Shown: positions 47,469-57,588 of the stretch, piece after piece | Layout: every line of letters begins with the position of its first letter | Position numbering within the stretch: position 1 is the stretch's first letter | Origin: Saccharopolyspora gloriosae | GTDB lineage: Bacteria > Actinomycetota > Actinomycetes > Mycobacteriales > Pseudonocardiaceae | Length of the DNA stretch: 64,000 nt | Assembly (NCBI RefSeq): GCF_022828475.1 | Contig: NZ_CP059557.1 | Location: 310,001-374,000 of the forward strand | Reading direction: 5' to 3' | Notes under the pieces: model-generated | Told to the model about the DNA's origin: nothing | What the model saw: only the letters and a program-made list of their open reading frames with translations | Database searches by the model: none | Translations under genes and position numbers: made by a program

Positions 47469-47948
47469 ATGTTCCGCACCATGCTCAAGTCCAAGATCCA
47501 CCGGGCCACGGTCACCCAGGCCGACCTGCACTACGTCGGCTCGGTGACGATCGACGCCGAGCTGATGGACGCGGCCGACCTGCTGGAGGGCGAGCAGGTC
47601 ACGATCGTCGACGTCACCAACGGCGCCCGGCTGGAGACCTACGTGATCACCGGCGAGCGCGGGTCCGGGGTGATCGGCATCAACGGTGCCGCCGCGCACC
47701 TGGTGCAGCCGGGAGACTTGGTCATCCTCATCGCCTACGGCGTGATGGACGAGGCGGAAGCCCGTTCCCACCAGCCGAAGGTGATCTTCGTGGACGCCGG
47801 TAACACCGTGCTGGAACGCGGCGTCGACCCGGCCGCAGCCCCCGAGGGTTCCGGCTTGACCAGCGGTTCCGCCCCGGCCGGGCAGGCCGAGTCCGAGACC
47901 GACGACGCGGCGAAGCTGGACGCGCTGCTGGCCGCGCCCGAGGCTTGA
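47469..47948 (+). CDS. panD: Aspartate 1-decarboxylase
   Basis: Pyruvoyl enzyme making beta-alanine from aspartate. ATG 47469. The self-cleavage site is Gly24-Ser25 in HYVGSVTID, and the conserved [16 protein letters not shown] and DLVILIAYG follow. The 159 residues include a C-terminal extension of about 25 residues beyond the usual end. Confidence 0.95.
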   Translation: MFRTMLKSKIHRATVTQADLHYVGSVTIDAELMDAADLLEGEQVTIVDVTNGARLETYVITGERGSGVIGINGAAAHLVQPGDLVILIAYGVMDEAEARSHQPKVIFVDAGNTVLERGVDPAAAPEGSGLTSGSAPAGQAESETDDAAKLDALLAAPEA

Positions 47949-47977
47949 TCGTGCGCCCCGAACTTGGGAGGTAGCCG

Positions 47978-48790
47978 GTGCTGCTCGCGCTGGACGTCGG
48001 CAACACGAACATCACCCTCGGCCTGTACGACACGGAATCCCAGCAGAGCGGATCGGCAAAGTTCGGGTCCGCCGGCGGCCTGGTCCGTGATTGGCGGATG
48101 CGGACCGAACCGCGGATGACGGCCGACGAGATGGCGCTGACGGTGCGCGGTCTGGTCGGCGACCACGCCGAGCGGATCACCGGCATCTCCGCGTTGTCCA
48201 CCGTGCCGTCCTTGCTGCGCGAGCTGCGCGTCATGCTCGGCCGCTATTGGGACGGCGTTCCGCGCATCGTGGTGGAGCCGGGAGTGCGCACCGGTGTGCC
48301 GCTGCTGGTCGACAACCCCAAAGAGGTCGGTGCGGATCGGGTCATCAATGCGCTGGCGGCGCATCACCTGCATGCGACGAACTGCGTGGTGGTCGATTTC
48401 GGCACTTCCACGAACGTCGACGTCATCTCGGCCAAAGGCGAGTTCCTCGGCGGGGCGTTCGCGCCGGGAGTGGAGATCTCACTGGACGCGCTGGCCTCCA
48501 GGGCCGCTCAGTTGCGCAAAGTGGAGCTGACCAGGCCCCGTTCGGTGATCGGCAAGAACACGGTCGAATGCCTGCAATCGGGCATCCTGTACGGCTTCGC
48601 GGGCCAAGTGGACGGATTGGTGCGGCGGATCGTCACCGAACTGGAATCCACGCACGGTGGAACGGCGGCGGTGCTGGCCACGGGTGGTCTGGCGCCGCTG
48701 GTGGTCGCCGAATCGGAGACGATCACCCATCACGTGCCGGATCTGACGTTGCTCGGGCTGCGCTTGGTCTACGACCGCAACTTCCGCTGA
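47978..48790 (+). CDS. coaX: Type III pantothenate kinase
   Basis: Phosphorylates pantothenate in the first committed step of CoA synthesis. GTG 47978 has GGGAGG upstream. The 270 residues begin LLALDVGNTNITLGLYD (phosphate-binding loop), then GADRVINALAAHH, CVVVDFGTSTNVD, GAFAPGVEIS and the C-terminal VLATGGLAPLV. Needs a monovalent cation in characterised members. It completes panC-panD-coaX. Confidence 0.95.
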   Translation: MLLALDVGNTNITLGLYDTESQQSGSAKFGSAGGLVRDWRMRTEPRMTADEMALTVRGLVGDHAERITGISALSTVPSLLRELRVMLGRYWDGVPRIVVEPGVRTGVPLLVDNPKEVGADRVINALAAHHLHATNCVVVDFGTSTNVDVISAKGEFLGGAFAPGVEISLDALASRAAQLRKVELTRPRSVIGKNTVECLQSGILYGFAGQVDGLVRRIVTELESTHGGTAAVLATGGLAPLVVAESETITHHVPDLTLLGLRLVYDRNFR

Positions 48791-49576
48791 CCCCGCTTGC
48801 GCTCCTCTTCCCGGGGCGGCGACTCGCCGGAGAACCGCCCGACCGGTTCTTTTTCGCGCGCGTCGGTACGTCGGAAGCGCGGCGGTGGGAAAGCGGAATC
48901 CCGATGCGGGATGTCGTTAACAGCTCACCACTACTCGCCGCCGTGCCGGGTCGATACTTCTTGTCGGCTTGCCGGGAGAGCGGTATGCGGTGGTCGAAGA
49001 GTCGACGGCGACCGAGGTCCTGGGCGGTGAGTGCGCACTTTCTGCTTGCCGATGAGTGCGGAATGTTGTGTACCCGGAGTGCGGGAATGTCCCGTCGGCA
49101 CCGTAGATGTGGTGCACCGGAGTACGTAACGAGCTGCACGATCCGCTTCCGTCGAGCGTCCGGAATGACCCGATCCGGGGAGACCCCTAGGTTTTTCCTC
49201 GGCGGGGTGAGTGCGTTTGTGGAGAGCCTGCGCTAACCTGACCGTGACAATGTTCGGTGAAGGCTTCGATGACGGCTATTGTTGGGCACTGTCTAACTCT
49301 GTCGAACTCCATCAGGCCGGTAGCGGGACGGCTCGAACAGTGGCCGCCCCGAGCGCCGGCCGACGAACCCGGCAGAAGGCCGAAGGGCTCACTGCAAGGT
49401 CGACCGGAGTGCCCGGTGGAGCGTTCGGATTGAGCGGATCTGCCGGGAAGTTCAGTAAGGGCAGTCGGTGTGGCCCGGGGCGAGAGTCGGACCCGGGAAG
49501 CTCTCGGCAGGGCGTCTCGGCAGAGTCGCGCCGTCATCGGTGTTTATTGCGGAAAACTCCGGGGAGGACTGCCATC
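48791..49576 (+). other. Long intergenic region before lsr2
   Basis: Nearly 800 bases with no supported gene. In mycobacteria lysS occupies the place between coaX and lsr2; no lysyl-tRNA synthetase motif is readable here on either strand. The part from 48900 to 49330 is less G+C-rich than the genes. The lsr2 promoter and ribosome-binding site (GGGGAGGA at 49561) lie at its right end. Confidence 0.5.
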
Positions 49577-49930
49577 ATGGCGCAGAAGGTCACGGTCACG
49601 CTTGTCGACGATCTCGACGGCGGCCAGGCTGATGAAACGGTCGAGTTCGCGTTGGACGGTGTCTCGTACCAGATCGACCTTTCCAACGACAATGCGAGCG
49701 AGCTGCGCGACGCGCTGTCCGGCTACGTCTCCAGCGCTCGCCGCGCTGGAGGCCGCAAGAAGCCTGGTCCGCGCCCCGCCGCAGCCGGTCGCGCCGCGGG
49801 CGGCTCCACCAGTGCGGATCGGGAGCAGAACCAGGCCATCCGGGAATGGGCGCGCAAGCGCGGCCTGAAGGTCTCGGACCGGGGCCGGATCCCCGCGGAC
49901 ATCGTGGACCAGTACCACAAGGCGAACTGA
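49577..49930 (+). CDS. lsr2: Lsr2 nucleoid-associated, H-NS-like silencer
   Basis: Small DNA-bridging protein that coats A/T-rich and foreign DNA. ATG 49577 follows GGGGAGGA. The 117 residues begin [16 protein letters not shown] (N-terminal dimerisation domain), have a basic linker ([10 protein letters not shown]), and end with the DNA-binding domain [20 protein letters not shown], whose R-G-R inserts in the minor groove, then [13 protein letters not shown]. Length and layout are standard. It is monocistronic with its own terminator. Confidence 0.97.
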   Translation: MAQKVTVTLVDDLDGGQADETVEFALDGVSYQIDLSNDNASELRDALSGYVSSARRAGGRKKPGPRPAAAGRAAGGSTSADREQNQAIREWARKRGLKVSDRGRIPADIVDQYHKAN

Positions 49931-49949
49931 AGCCGTACTGGCGCGATCA

Positions 49950-49977
49950 GGGGGCACCGGGGATTCCCGGTGCCCCC
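49950..49977 (+). terminator. Terminator after lsr2
   Basis: A perfect 12-base-pair stem (GGGGGCACCGGG with CCCGGTGCCCCC, loop GATT) begins 20 bases after the lsr2 stop codon. Confidence 0.9.
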
Positions 49978-50683
49978 TGCGTCTTATCCGGGGCCGGTCG
50001 AGTCGCGGATCTTCGCGCGGAACACGTCAATGGATCGTGTTCACCGTTGGGGCGGAGTCGTCGATCTACGCGCGGTCACTGAACGGGACATCCGGATCCC
50101 TGTCATCGAGGCCGTGTTCCGCGGCATCCGATCGACTGCGCCGGATGCCGCATCACGAATCTTCCTTCCAGCCGCACCTGATCCGATGTTCGTCCGCACC
50201 AGGAATGCTGATGGCCCTGCCGCGTGCGTCCGCTGTTCGCAGATCGGGATTGTCACCTTCGGTGTTCAGGCGGCCCGCGTTTGTCGGTGGCCGGTTTTGT
50301 GGCTCGCTCGTTTGCCGGTGCGCGCGTGTTCCGCGCACGTTCTACACCGGAGGTCGTTTTCCGTGAACATCAGCCCGCCGTCCGGCCGGCGCGGTGGTGA
50401 AATCGCCGCGGTGAGTGTTACGTGAGCGCGTTTCATGAGTCAGGTCCCGTTCGGCGTTAACCGCCGGGATTTCATCCTTCGCGAGACCGGATGCGCCGCA
50501 AGATTGCCGTCGCCGCTACTCCGATCGCCGGTACGGGCCAGGGAAATCCCTCAGTGATCCGTTTCGGAATCGATGCCGACCAACTGGAAATCGTGTTCTC
50601 GGTCCCGGCCGGCAGCGAGTGATGAGGGGAACCCGCACCGGCTTCCGTGAACCGGTCCGCCGGGCCGGACCCGTCCGTTAGCC
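49978..50683 (+). other. Long intergenic region between lsr2 and the iron transporter
   Basis: About 700 bases with no convincing gene. An open frame at 49970-50425 lacks codon bias and a ribosome-binding site. I looked for a siderophore-binding lipoprotein, which would be expected here, and found no lipobox. Confidence 0.5.
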
Positions 50684-50702
50684 TTAGGGCGGCCTAACCT
50701 AA
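50684..50702 (+). promoter_or_regulatory. Predicted IdeR/DtxR iron box
   Basis: TTAGGGCGGCCTAACCTAA matches 15 of 19 positions of the iron-box consensus TTAGGTTAGGCTAACCTAA, with a perfect CTAACCTAA right half. It lies 42 bases before the first permease gene. Iron-loaded IdeR would be expected to repress the operon. Confidence 0.8.
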
Positions 50703-50744
50703 CTTGGGGCCAGGTGGCGGACCGGACGAGCGGAGAGTGGGACC

Positions 50745-51824
50745 TTGAGCCGCAGCGGAACCGTCGGGAGCCCGCCCGGCACCGAGCGCGCGGACGCGCC
50801 GGAGTCGTCGGCGCCCCGGCTCGGAGCTCGCCGCAGACGGAGGCTGCTGGGCCTGGCAGTGCTGCTCGGCGTGCTCGTGGTCAGTTGCCTGCTCAGCATC
50901 GCGATCGGGGCGAAGTCCATTCCGCTCGGCGACGTGTGGACCTCGCTGGTCGCCCCGGCGGGCTCCGAGAACTCGCTGATCGTCTGGGACCTGCGGTTAC
51001 CGCGCACCGTCGTCGGAGTGCTCGTCGGCGCCGCGCTGGGTCTCGCGGGCGCCTTGATGCAGGGCCACACCCGCAACCCCATCGCCGACCCCGGCATCCT
51101 CGGCATCACCCAGGGCGCGGCCCTGGCGGTGGTGCTGGCCGTGTACTCCTTCGGCATCAGCAGCCTCTACGGCTACATCTGGTTCGGCTTCGTCGGCGCG
51201 CTGCTGGGGGCGCTGGCGGTGTTCGCGATCGGCTCGATGGGCGGTGCGGGCGCGACACCGGTGACGCTGGCGCTGGCGGGCATGGCGATCAGCGCGCTGC
51301 TGCAGGCCTTGACCTCGGCGCTGGTGCTCAGCGATCAGGAGAGCCTGGACACCTACCGGTTCTGGAAGGTCGGTTCGATCGCCGTCACCGATCCCGGCGT
51401 GATCTGGCAGGTGCTGCCGTTCCTGGTGGCCGGGGTGGTGCTGGGGCTGGCGAACTCGTCCGGGCTCAACGCGCTGGCGCTGGGCGAGGACGTCGCCCGC
51501 GGCCTCGGGCACCGCGTCCAGTGGACGCGGCGGCTCGGCGTGCTGGCGATCGCGGTGCTGGTGGGCGCGTCCGCCGCGGTGTGCGGGCCGATCAGCTTCG
51601 TCGGCCTGGTGGTGCCGCACATCGCCCGGTACTTCACCGGCGCCGATCACCGCTGGCTGCTGCCGTTCTCGGCGCTGCTGGGGTCGTCGCTGGTACTGCT
51701 GGCCGACATCGTGGGGCGGATGGTGGCGCGGCCGGCTGAAGTCCAGGTCGGGGTGATGCTGGCGATGGTCGGCGCCCCGTTCTTCATCGCGTTGGTGCGG
51801 CGCAGGAAGCTGGTGCGGCTGTGA
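50745..51824 (+). CDS. FecCD-family iron-siderophore ABC permease, first subunit
   Basis: Inner-membrane permease of a ferric-siderophore importer. The likely start is TTG 50745, behind GAGAG. The 359 residues include a hydrophilic, Arg-rich leader of about 30 residues and roughly ten membrane helices. FecCD marks are LRLPRTVVGVLVGAALGLAG, QGHTRNPIADPGILGITQGA and GPISFVGLVVPHIARYF. It overlaps the second permease by 4 bases. The iron box upstream fits iron-repressed expression. Confidence 0.92.
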   Translation: MSRSGTVGSPPGTERADAPESSAPRLGARRRRRLLGLAVLLGVLVVSCLLSIAIGAKSIPLGDVWTSLVAPAGSENSLIVWDLRLPRTVVGVLVGAALGLAGALMQGHTRNPIADPGILGITQGAALAVVLAVYSFGISSLYGYIWFGFVGALLGALAVFAIGSMGGAGATPVTLALAGMAISALLQALTSALVLSDQESLDTYRFWKVGSIAVTDPGVIWQVLPFLVAGVVLGLANSSGLNALALGEDVARGLGHRVQWTRRLGVLAIAVLVGASAAVCGPISFVGLVVPHIARYFTGADHRWLLPFSALLGSSLVLLADIVGRMVARPAEVQVGVMLAMVGAPFFIALVRRRKLVRL

Positions 51825-52909
51825 CTCAGGTTCTCGACGCCCCCGAGCGGGTGCCCGGCCGGTCGCCGCTGCGGCTCGGTCGCGTCTCCGGAGTGTTCCG
51901 GTTGCGTCCACTGCTGGTGTTGTTCGGCGGGCTGGTGGTGCTGCTCGGCGGCGTGCTGCTGGACATCGGCCTCGGCGAGTACCAGCTGAGTCCGGGACAG
52001 GTGTTGGTCACCTTGTTCGGCGGCGGTGACTACGCGGACCAGTACGTGGTGTTCGGCCTGCGCATGCCGCGCGCGTTGACGGCGGTGCTGGTGGGAGCGG
52101 CGCTGGGATTGGCGGGCGCGATCACGCAGGCCGTGGCTCGCAACCCGCTGGCCAGCCCGGACATGCTCGGCATCACCTCGGGTGCGGGCGCGGCGGCCGT
52201 CACGGTGATCGTGTTCGGCGGTTCAGCGGGCGCGCTGGGCGGGCTCGCGGAGGCGGTCGGCCTGCCGGTGGTCGCGCTGCTCGGCGGTCTGCTCGCCGGG
52301 TTCGCGATCTACGGGCTGGCGTATCGGGGCGGCGTCGACTCGTACCGGATCGTGCTGGTCGGCGTGGGGATCACCGCGCTGGCAGGCAACGCGATCTACT
52401 GGCTGCTCACGGTGGGCGACGTCAACGACGCCGGGCGGGCGATGGTGTGGCTGACGGGCAGCCTCAACGCCCGCGGCTGGGACCACGTGGTGCCGACGGC
52501 GATCGCGCTGGCCGTGCTGCTGCCGTTGACCTTGGTGGGGGCGCACGCACTGGGCGCGCTGCAGTTCGACGACGACACGGTGCGCGGCCTCGGGGTGCGG
52601 GTGAACCTGGCGCGCGGCGTGCTGCTGCTGGCGGCCGTGGTGCTGGCCTCGATCGCGACGGCGGCGGCGGGGCCGGTGCAGTTCGTCGCCCTCGCCGCGC
52701 CGCAGATCGCGCTGCGACTGTCCCGGTCCTCGCGGCCGCCGCTGGTGACCTCGCTGGTGCTCGGGGGCTCCTTGGTGGTGGTGGCCGACCTGCTGTCCCG
52801 GACGGCGTTCGGGGCGGCGGAGATGCCGGTGGGCATCGTCACCGCGATCTTGGGCGCCCCCTATCTGATTTATCTGCTCGTCCGTCGGTACCGGGAGGAC
52901 CGCGCATGA
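51821..52909 (+). CDS. FecCD-family iron-siderophore ABC permease, second subunit
   Basis: Partner of the preceding permease; the two would form the heterodimeric channel. GTG 51821 overlaps its stop. The 362 residues show LRMPRALTAVLVGAALGLAG, ARNPLASPDMLGITSGAG and GPVQFVALAAPQIALRL, which are the same three marks in diverged form. It ends in an ATGA overlap with the ATPase gene. Confidence 0.92.
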   Translation: MTQVLDAPERVPGRSPLRLGRVSGVFRLRPLLVLFGGLVVLLGGVLLDIGLGEYQLSPGQVLVTLFGGGDYADQYVVFGLRMPRALTAVLVGAALGLAGAITQAVARNPLASPDMLGITSGAGAAAVTVIVFGGSAGALGGLAEAVGLPVVALLGGLLAGFAIYGLAYRGGVDSYRIVLVGVGITALAGNAIYWLLTVGDVNDAGRAMVWLTGSLNARGWDHVVPTAIALAVLLPLTLVGAHALGALQFDDDTVRGLGVRVNLARGVLLLAAVVLASIATAAAGPVQFVALAAPQIALRLSRSSRPPLVTSLVLGGSLVVVADLLSRTAFGAAEMPVGIVTAILGAPYLIYLLVRRYREDRA

Positions 52910-53766
52910 CCTCACCCGTGTCCACACCCAGCCAGGCGGTGGGCTCCGAGTCCGCCCCGCCGCGGCGACGGCTCCAGGGGCAGGAGCTGCGGCTCGCCTA
53001 CGGCGATCGGGTCGTCGTCGACGGCCTGGACATCGATGTGCTCGACGGCACCATCACCGCCGTCATCGGCCCGAACGGCTGCGGCAAGTCCACGGTGCTG
53101 CGCGCGCTGGCGAGGCTGTTGCCGCCGAAGGCCGGGCAGGTGCTGCTGGACGGCAAGCAGATCCACAAGATGCCCACGAAGGAGGTCGCCCGCGTGCTGG
53201 GCCTGCTGCCGCAGACGCCGCAGGCCCCGGAGGGCCTCACGGTCGCCGACCTGGTCGCGCGCGGCAGGCATCCGCATCAGTCCTGGTACCGGCAGTGGTC
53301 CTCGGACGACGAGCAGGCCGTGGCGGAGTCACTGGCGTTGACCGGCATCGGCGACCTGGCCGAGCGGGCGGTGGACGAGCTCTCCGGCGGCCAGCGCCAG
53401 CGCGCCTGGTTGTCGATGGCGTTGGCGCAGGGCACGGACCTGCTGCTGCTGGACGAGCCGACGACGTACCTGGACCTGGCGCACCAGGTGGAGGTGCTGG
53501 ACCTGATCGGCAGGCTGCACGACGAGAGCGGCCGGACCGTGGTGATGGTGCTGCACGACCTGAACCTGGCCGCCCGTTACGCGGACCGGCTGGTGGCGAT
53601 GCGCGATGGCGTGATCGTCGAGGAGGGCACGCCGAGCGACGTGCTCACCGAGGAATTGCTGGCGGACGTTTTCGGGTTGAACGCTCGGGTGATCCCTGAT
53701 CCAGTGGCGGGTACTCCGATGGTGGTACCTATTGGTAGCAGAGCGAAGTCCAGCGTGCGAGATTAG
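52906..53766 (+). CDS. FecE/FepC-type iron-siderophore ABC ATPase
   Basis: Energises the siderophore importer. ATG 52906 gives 286 residues. Motifs in order: Walker A GPNGCGKST, Q-loop LLPQTPQAPEG, signature LSGGQRQRAW, Walker B LLLLDEPTTYLD and H-loop VLHDLNLAARYAD. The three overlapping genes lack a substrate-binding lipoprotein; it must be encoded elsewhere or shared. Confidence 0.94.
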   Translation: MTSPVSTPSQAVGSESAPPRRRLQGQELRLAYGDRVVVDGLDIDVLDGTITAVIGPNGCGKSTVLRALARLLPPKAGQVLLDGKQIHKMPTKEVARVLGLLPQTPQAPEGLTVADLVARGRHPHQSWYRQWSSDDEQAVAESLALTGIGDLAERAVDELSGGQRQRAWLSMALAQGTDLLLLDEPTTYLDLAHQVEVLDLIGRLHDESGRTVVMVLHDLNLAARYADRLVAMRDGVIVEEGTPSDVLTEELLADVFGLNARVIPDPVAGTPMVVPIGSRAKSSVRD

Positions 53767-53816
53767 ATCAACCGAGGACACCCGAACGGGTGCTCTGGTC
53801 CTGCCGGATCGGGTCT

Positions 53817-53835
53817 TGTTCGCGCTGAGCGGACA
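53817..53835 (+). promoter_or_regulatory. Possible ClgR-like operator upstream of clpC
   Basis: TGTTCGCGCTGAGCGGACA forms a dyad (GTTCGC, five bases, GCGGAC; one mismatch) about 220 bases before clpC. It resembles sites bound by ClgR, which activates clp genes in actinobacteria. The match to published consensus is partial. Confidence 0.35.
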
Positions 53836-54053
53836 TCGCCCCGCATTCGTGTCAGAGCGGAATGTCGCAGGTCGGCAGCTCGTTGGACGGTAGGCAAGAC
53901 GGCGAACGGGTGCAGCGGCCTGCCAGCGGGTCCGGACTCCGCCGGGGTGCGGCTACTACAGTGGACCCCAGAGTGCTGAACCCATCGCGGGCATCGGCGA
54001 GCAGGAGCCGTGTCCCGGTACAACACCGCCGGCGCAGCAGTCAGGGAGTGCGA

Positions 54054-56612
54054 ATGTTCGAGAGGTTCACCGACCGCGCGAGGCGGGTGGTCGTCCTGGC
54101 CCAAGAAGAGGCCCGGATGCTCAACCACAACTACATCGGCACCGAGCACATCCTCTTGGGCTTGATCCACGAGGGTGAGGGTGTCGCCGCTAAGGCGCTG
54201 GAGTCGCTGGGGATCGCGCTGGAAGGCGTGCGGCAGCAGGTCGAGGAGATCATCGGCCAAGGCCAGCAGGCCCCGAGCGGTCACATCCCGTTCACCCCAC
54301 GGGCCAAGAAGGTGCTGGAGCTGTCGCTGCGGGAGGCGTTGCAGCTCGGCCACAACTACATCGGCACCGAGCACATCCTGCTCGGGCTGATCCGCGAGGG
54401 CGAGGGCGTCGCCGCGCAGGTGCTCGTCAAGCTCGGCGCGGACCTGAACCGGGTGCGCCAGCAGGTGCTGCAGCTGCTCTCCGGCTACCAGGGCAAGGAG
54501 CCCGCCGAGGCCGGCGGTCGTGGTGAGGGCACTCCGTCTTCGTCGCTGGTGCTGGACCAGTTCGGCCGGAACCTGACGCAGAGCGCGCGCGAGTCGAAGC
54601 TGGACCCGGTCATCGGCCGGGACAAGGAGATCGAGCGCATCATGCAGGTGCTCTCGCGGCGCACCAAGAACAACCCGGTGCTCATCGGCGAGGCGGGCGT
54701 CGGCAAGACGGCCGTCGTCGAGGGCCTGGCGCAGCAGGTCGTCAAGGGCGAGGTGCCCGAGACGCTGAAGGACAAGCAGCTCTACACGCTGGACCTGGGC
54801 TCGCTGGTCGCCGGTTCCCGGTACCGCGGTGACTTCGAGGAGCGCCTGAAGAAGGTGCTCAAGGAGATCAAGACCCGCGGCGACATCATCCTGTTCATCG
54901 ACGAGATTCACACCCTCGTCGGAGCGGGAGCGGCAGAAGGCGCCATAGACGCCGCGAGCATCCTCAAGCCGATGCTGGCCCGTGGTGAGCTGCAGACCAT
55001 CGGTGCCACCACGCTCGAGGAGTACCGCAAGTACGTCGAGAAGGACCCGGCGCTGGAGCGCCGCTTCCAGCCGATCCAGGTCGGCGAGCCCTCGCTGGAA
55101 CACACCATCGAGATCCTCAAGGGCCTGCGCGACCGGTACGAGGCGCACCACCGGGTGTCCATCACCGACGGTGCGCTGGTCGCGGCCTCGACGCTGGCGG
55201 ACCGGTACATCAACGACCGGTACCTGCCGGACAAGGCGATCGACCTGATCGACGAGGCCGGTGCCCGGATGCGCATCCGCCGGATGACCGCTCCGCCGGA
55301 CCTGCGCGAGTTCGACGAGAAGATCGCCGACGTGCGCCGGGACAAGGAGTCGGCCATCGACGGCCAGGACTTCGAGCGCGCCGCGCGCCTGCGCGACGAG
55401 GAGAAGACGCTCCTCGGGCAGAAGGAGGAGCGCGAGACCCAGTGGAAGGCCGGTGACCTGGACGTCGTCGCGGAGGTCGACGACGAGCAGATCGCCGAGG
55501 TGCTGGCCAACTGGACCGGCATCCCCGTCTTCAAGCTCACCGAGGAGGAGACGACCCGTCTGCTCCGCATGGAGGACGAGCTGCACAAGCGGATCATCGG
55601 CCAGGACGACGCGGTCAAGGCCGTGTCGCAGGCGATCCGCCGTACGCGCGCCGGCCTGAAGGACCCGAAGCGCCCGTCGGGCTCGTTCATCTTCGCCGGC
55701 CCGTCCGGTGTGGGTAAGACGGAGCTGTCGAAGGCGCTGGCGGAGTTCCTGTTCGGCGACGACGACGCGCTCGTGCAGATCGACATGGGTGAGTTCCACG
55801 ACCGCTACACCGCTTCGCGGCTGTTCGGTGCCCCTCCGGGCTACGTCGGCTACGAAGAGGGCGGTCAGCTCACCGAGAAGGTCCGCCGCAAGCCGTTCTC
55901 CGTGGTCCTGTTCGACGAGATCGAGAAGGCCCACCAGGAGATCTACAACACGCTGCTGCAGGTGTTGGAGGACGGCCGCCTGACCGACGGTCAGGGTCGC
56001 ACGGTGGACTTCAAGAACACGGTGCTGATCTTCACCTCGAACCTCGGGACGGGGGACATCTCCAAGGCAGTGGGCCTCGGCTTCTCCGCGGGTAATTCGG
56101 CAGAGTCGAACTACGAGCGGATGAAGTCCAAGGTCAATGAGGAGATGAAGAAGCACTTCCGTCCGGAGTTCCTGAACCGGATCGACGATGTCATCGTCTT
56201 CCACCAGCTGACCGAGAACGAGATCATCCAGATGGTCGACCTGCTCGGTGGTCGTGTGGAGAAGGCGCTGCGGGGCAAGGACATGTCCCTGGAGATCACG
56301 ACGAAGGCGAAGAAGCTGCTGGCCAAGCGCGGCTTCGACCCGGTGCTGGGTGCTCGGCCGCTGCGCCGCACCATCCAGCGCGACATCGAGGACCGGCTGT
56401 CCGAGAAGATCCTGTTCGGCGAGATCGAGGCCGGCCAGATCGTGATCGTGGACGTCGAGAACTGGGACGGCGAAGGCAAGGACGACGAGGCGACGTTCAC
56501 CTTCCGCGGTGAGCCGCGTCCGTCGACGGTGCCGGATTCGCCGCCGGTGGACCTGGCGTCCTCGGGCGGTTCCTCCGAGGAGTCCTCGCAGGACAACAGC
56601 TCCGACGAGTGA
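54054..56612 (+). CDS. clpC: ATP-dependent Clp protease ATP-binding subunit ClpC
   Basis: HSP100 unfoldase that feeds substrates to ClpP. ATG 54054 gives 852 residues. The N-domain shows two repeats (each with [16 protein letters not shown] or [16 protein letters not shown]). AAA-1 has GEAGVGKTA and [24 protein letters not shown]-like middle segment ([13 protein letters not shown]) follows. AAA-2 has [16 protein letters not shown] and the polar ending. The tail is Ser/Glu/Asp-rich. It is usually essential in this group. A strong terminator follows. Confidence 0.97.
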   Translation: MFERFTDRARRVVVLAQEEARMLNHNYIGTEHILLGLIHEGEGVAAKALESLGIALEGVRQQVEEIIGQGQQAPSGHIPFTPRAKKVLELSLREALQLGHNYIGTEHILLGLIREGEGVAAQVLVKLGADLNRVRQQVLQLLSGYQGKEPAEAGGRGEGTPSSSLVLDQFGRNLTQSARESKLDPVIGRDKEIERIMQVLSRRTKNNPVLIGEAGVGKTAVVEGLAQQVVKGEVPETLKDKQLYTLDLGSLVAGSRYRGDFEERLKKVLKEIKTRGDIILFIDEIHTLVGAGAAEGAIDAASILKPMLARGELQTIGATTLEEYRKYVEKDPALERRFQPIQVGEPSLEHTIEILKGLRDRYEAHHRVSITDGALVAASTLADRYINDRYLPDKAIDLIDEAGARMRIRRMTAPPDLREFDEKIADVRRDKESAIDGQDFERAARLRDEEKTLLGQKEERETQWKAGDLDVVAEVDDEQIAEVLANWTGIPVFKLTEEETTRLLRMEDELHKRIIGQDDAVKAVSQAIRRTRAGLKDPKRPSGSFIFAGPSGVGKTELSKALAEFLFGDDDALVQIDMGEFHDRYTASRLFGAPPGYVGYEEGGQLTEKVRRKPFSVVLFDEIEKAHQEIYNTLLQVLEDGRLTDGQGRTVDFKNTVLIFTSNLGTGDISKAVGLGFSAGNSAESNYERMKSKVNEEMKKHFRPEFLNRIDDVIVFHQLTENEIIQMVDLLGGRVEKALRGKDMSLEITTKAKKLLAKRGFDPVLGARPLRRTIQRDIEDRLSEKILFGEIEAGQIVIVDVENWDGEGKDDEATFTFRGEPRPSTVPDSPPVDLASSGGSSEESSQDNSSDE

Positions 56613-56632
56613 TCCCGGATCTCTGATCCGAC

Positions 56633-56664
56633 CGCGGCCCCCGCACTTCGGTGCGGGGGCCGCG
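56633..56664. terminator. Terminator after clpC
   Basis: A perfect 14-base-pair stem (CGCGGCCCCCGCAC with GTGCGGGGGCCGCG) closed by a TTCG tetraloop, 20 bases after the clpC stop. It could also serve the convergent DedA gene. Confidence 0.9.
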
Positions 56665-56859
56665 TCGCGTTCGGGCTACGACATCGGCTGGTTAAGAGCC
56701 ACCGAGGCTCCGGGGCCAGCAATGCGTGCGTTGAGGTGCGGCGGGTGTGGCGTGTCCATGCGGGCTTCGAAGGATCCCCACGGTGGGCAGCTCGGCATCG
56801 ACGATTCGGCTTGGCGCCGGTTCTCGCCGAGCTTGCGGACGGTCGGAGCTGATCTCGGG

Positions 56860-57588
56860 TCAGCGAACGCGGGGGAGTTGCCGGGTCGGGGCTTCGTAGT
56901 CGTCGACTCGGGGGAATTCTTCGGTGATGTCGTCGGCCAGGTCCTGCTCGCGGCGGTTGCGCTGGACGCGGGTGATGACGAAGTAGCCGATCGCCACCAC
57001 GACGGCGCCCACCACGACCTTGGACACGATGCCCGCGTACTGCTCGACGAGGTACCAGTTCTCGCCGAGCAGGTATCCGGCCACCACAAAAAGCGTGTTC
57101 CAGATCAGGCTGCCCAAGCCGGTGAACAGGACGAACGTCGGTAGTGGCATCTTCTCCACGCCCGCGGGCAGTGAGATGAAGCTGCGGAACAGCGGGATCA
57201 TCCGGCCGAGGAACACGGCTTTCACCCCGTGCTTGGCGAACCAGGCCTCGGTGCGGTCCACGTCGGCGACCTTGACCAGCGGCAGCTTCCCCGCGATCCG
57301 GTGCATCCGCTCCCGGCCGAGGGACGCCCCCAGCCAGTAGAGCACCAGCGCGCCGACGATCGATCCGATCGTCGTCCACAGCACCGCCGAGACGATGTTC
57401 ATGTCGCCCTGGCTGGCGGTGAACCCGGCCAGCGGCAGGATCAGCTCGCTGGGGATGGGTGGGAACACGTTCTCCAGGGCGATGATCAATCCGGCGCCGG
57501 GGCCGCCGAGGGTCTCCATCACGCTGACGACCCAACCGGTGAATCCGGTCGGCTCGGCGGCGGCAGCGGCCAGTGCGGTCGAGGGCAT
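56860..57588 (-). CDS. DedA-family membrane protein
   Basis: ATG 57588 (M-P-S-T-A-L-A) has GGAG upstream and gives 242 residues; the much longer open frame to 59610 is a shadow of the regulator on the other strand. Family marks are ALENVFPPIPSELILPLAG near residue 35, then LGRMIPLFRSFISLPAG with the functional Arg residues, and a C-terminal GYFVITRVQRNRREQD. DedA proteins act in lipid flipping or proton-dependent membrane homeostasis; some recycle undecaprenyl phosphate or phosphatidylethanolamine. The leader holds an eight-base-pair hairpin (GGCGCCTC-GGAG-GAGGCGCC, 57633-57652). Confidence 0.92.
   Translation of the reverse strand: MPSTALAAAAAEPTGFTGWVVSVMETLGGPGAGLIIALENVFPPIPSELILPLAGFTASQGDMNIVSAVLWTTIGSIVGALVLYWLGASLGRERMHRIAGKLPLVKVADVDRTEAWFAKHGVKAVFLGRMIPLFRSFISLPAGVEKMPLPTFVLFTGLGSLIWNTLFVVAGYLLGENWYLVEQYAGIVSKVVVGAVVVAIGYFVITRVQRNRREQDLADDITEEFPRVDDYEAPTRQLPRVR

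Noticed and set aside
48797-49236. Open frames after coaX
   Set aside because: They overlap one another in different frames, lack starts with binding sites, and show no family pattern.
49970-50425. A possible small gene between lsr2 and the iron transporter
   Set aside because: No ribosome-binding site, no codon bias, no recognisable motif.
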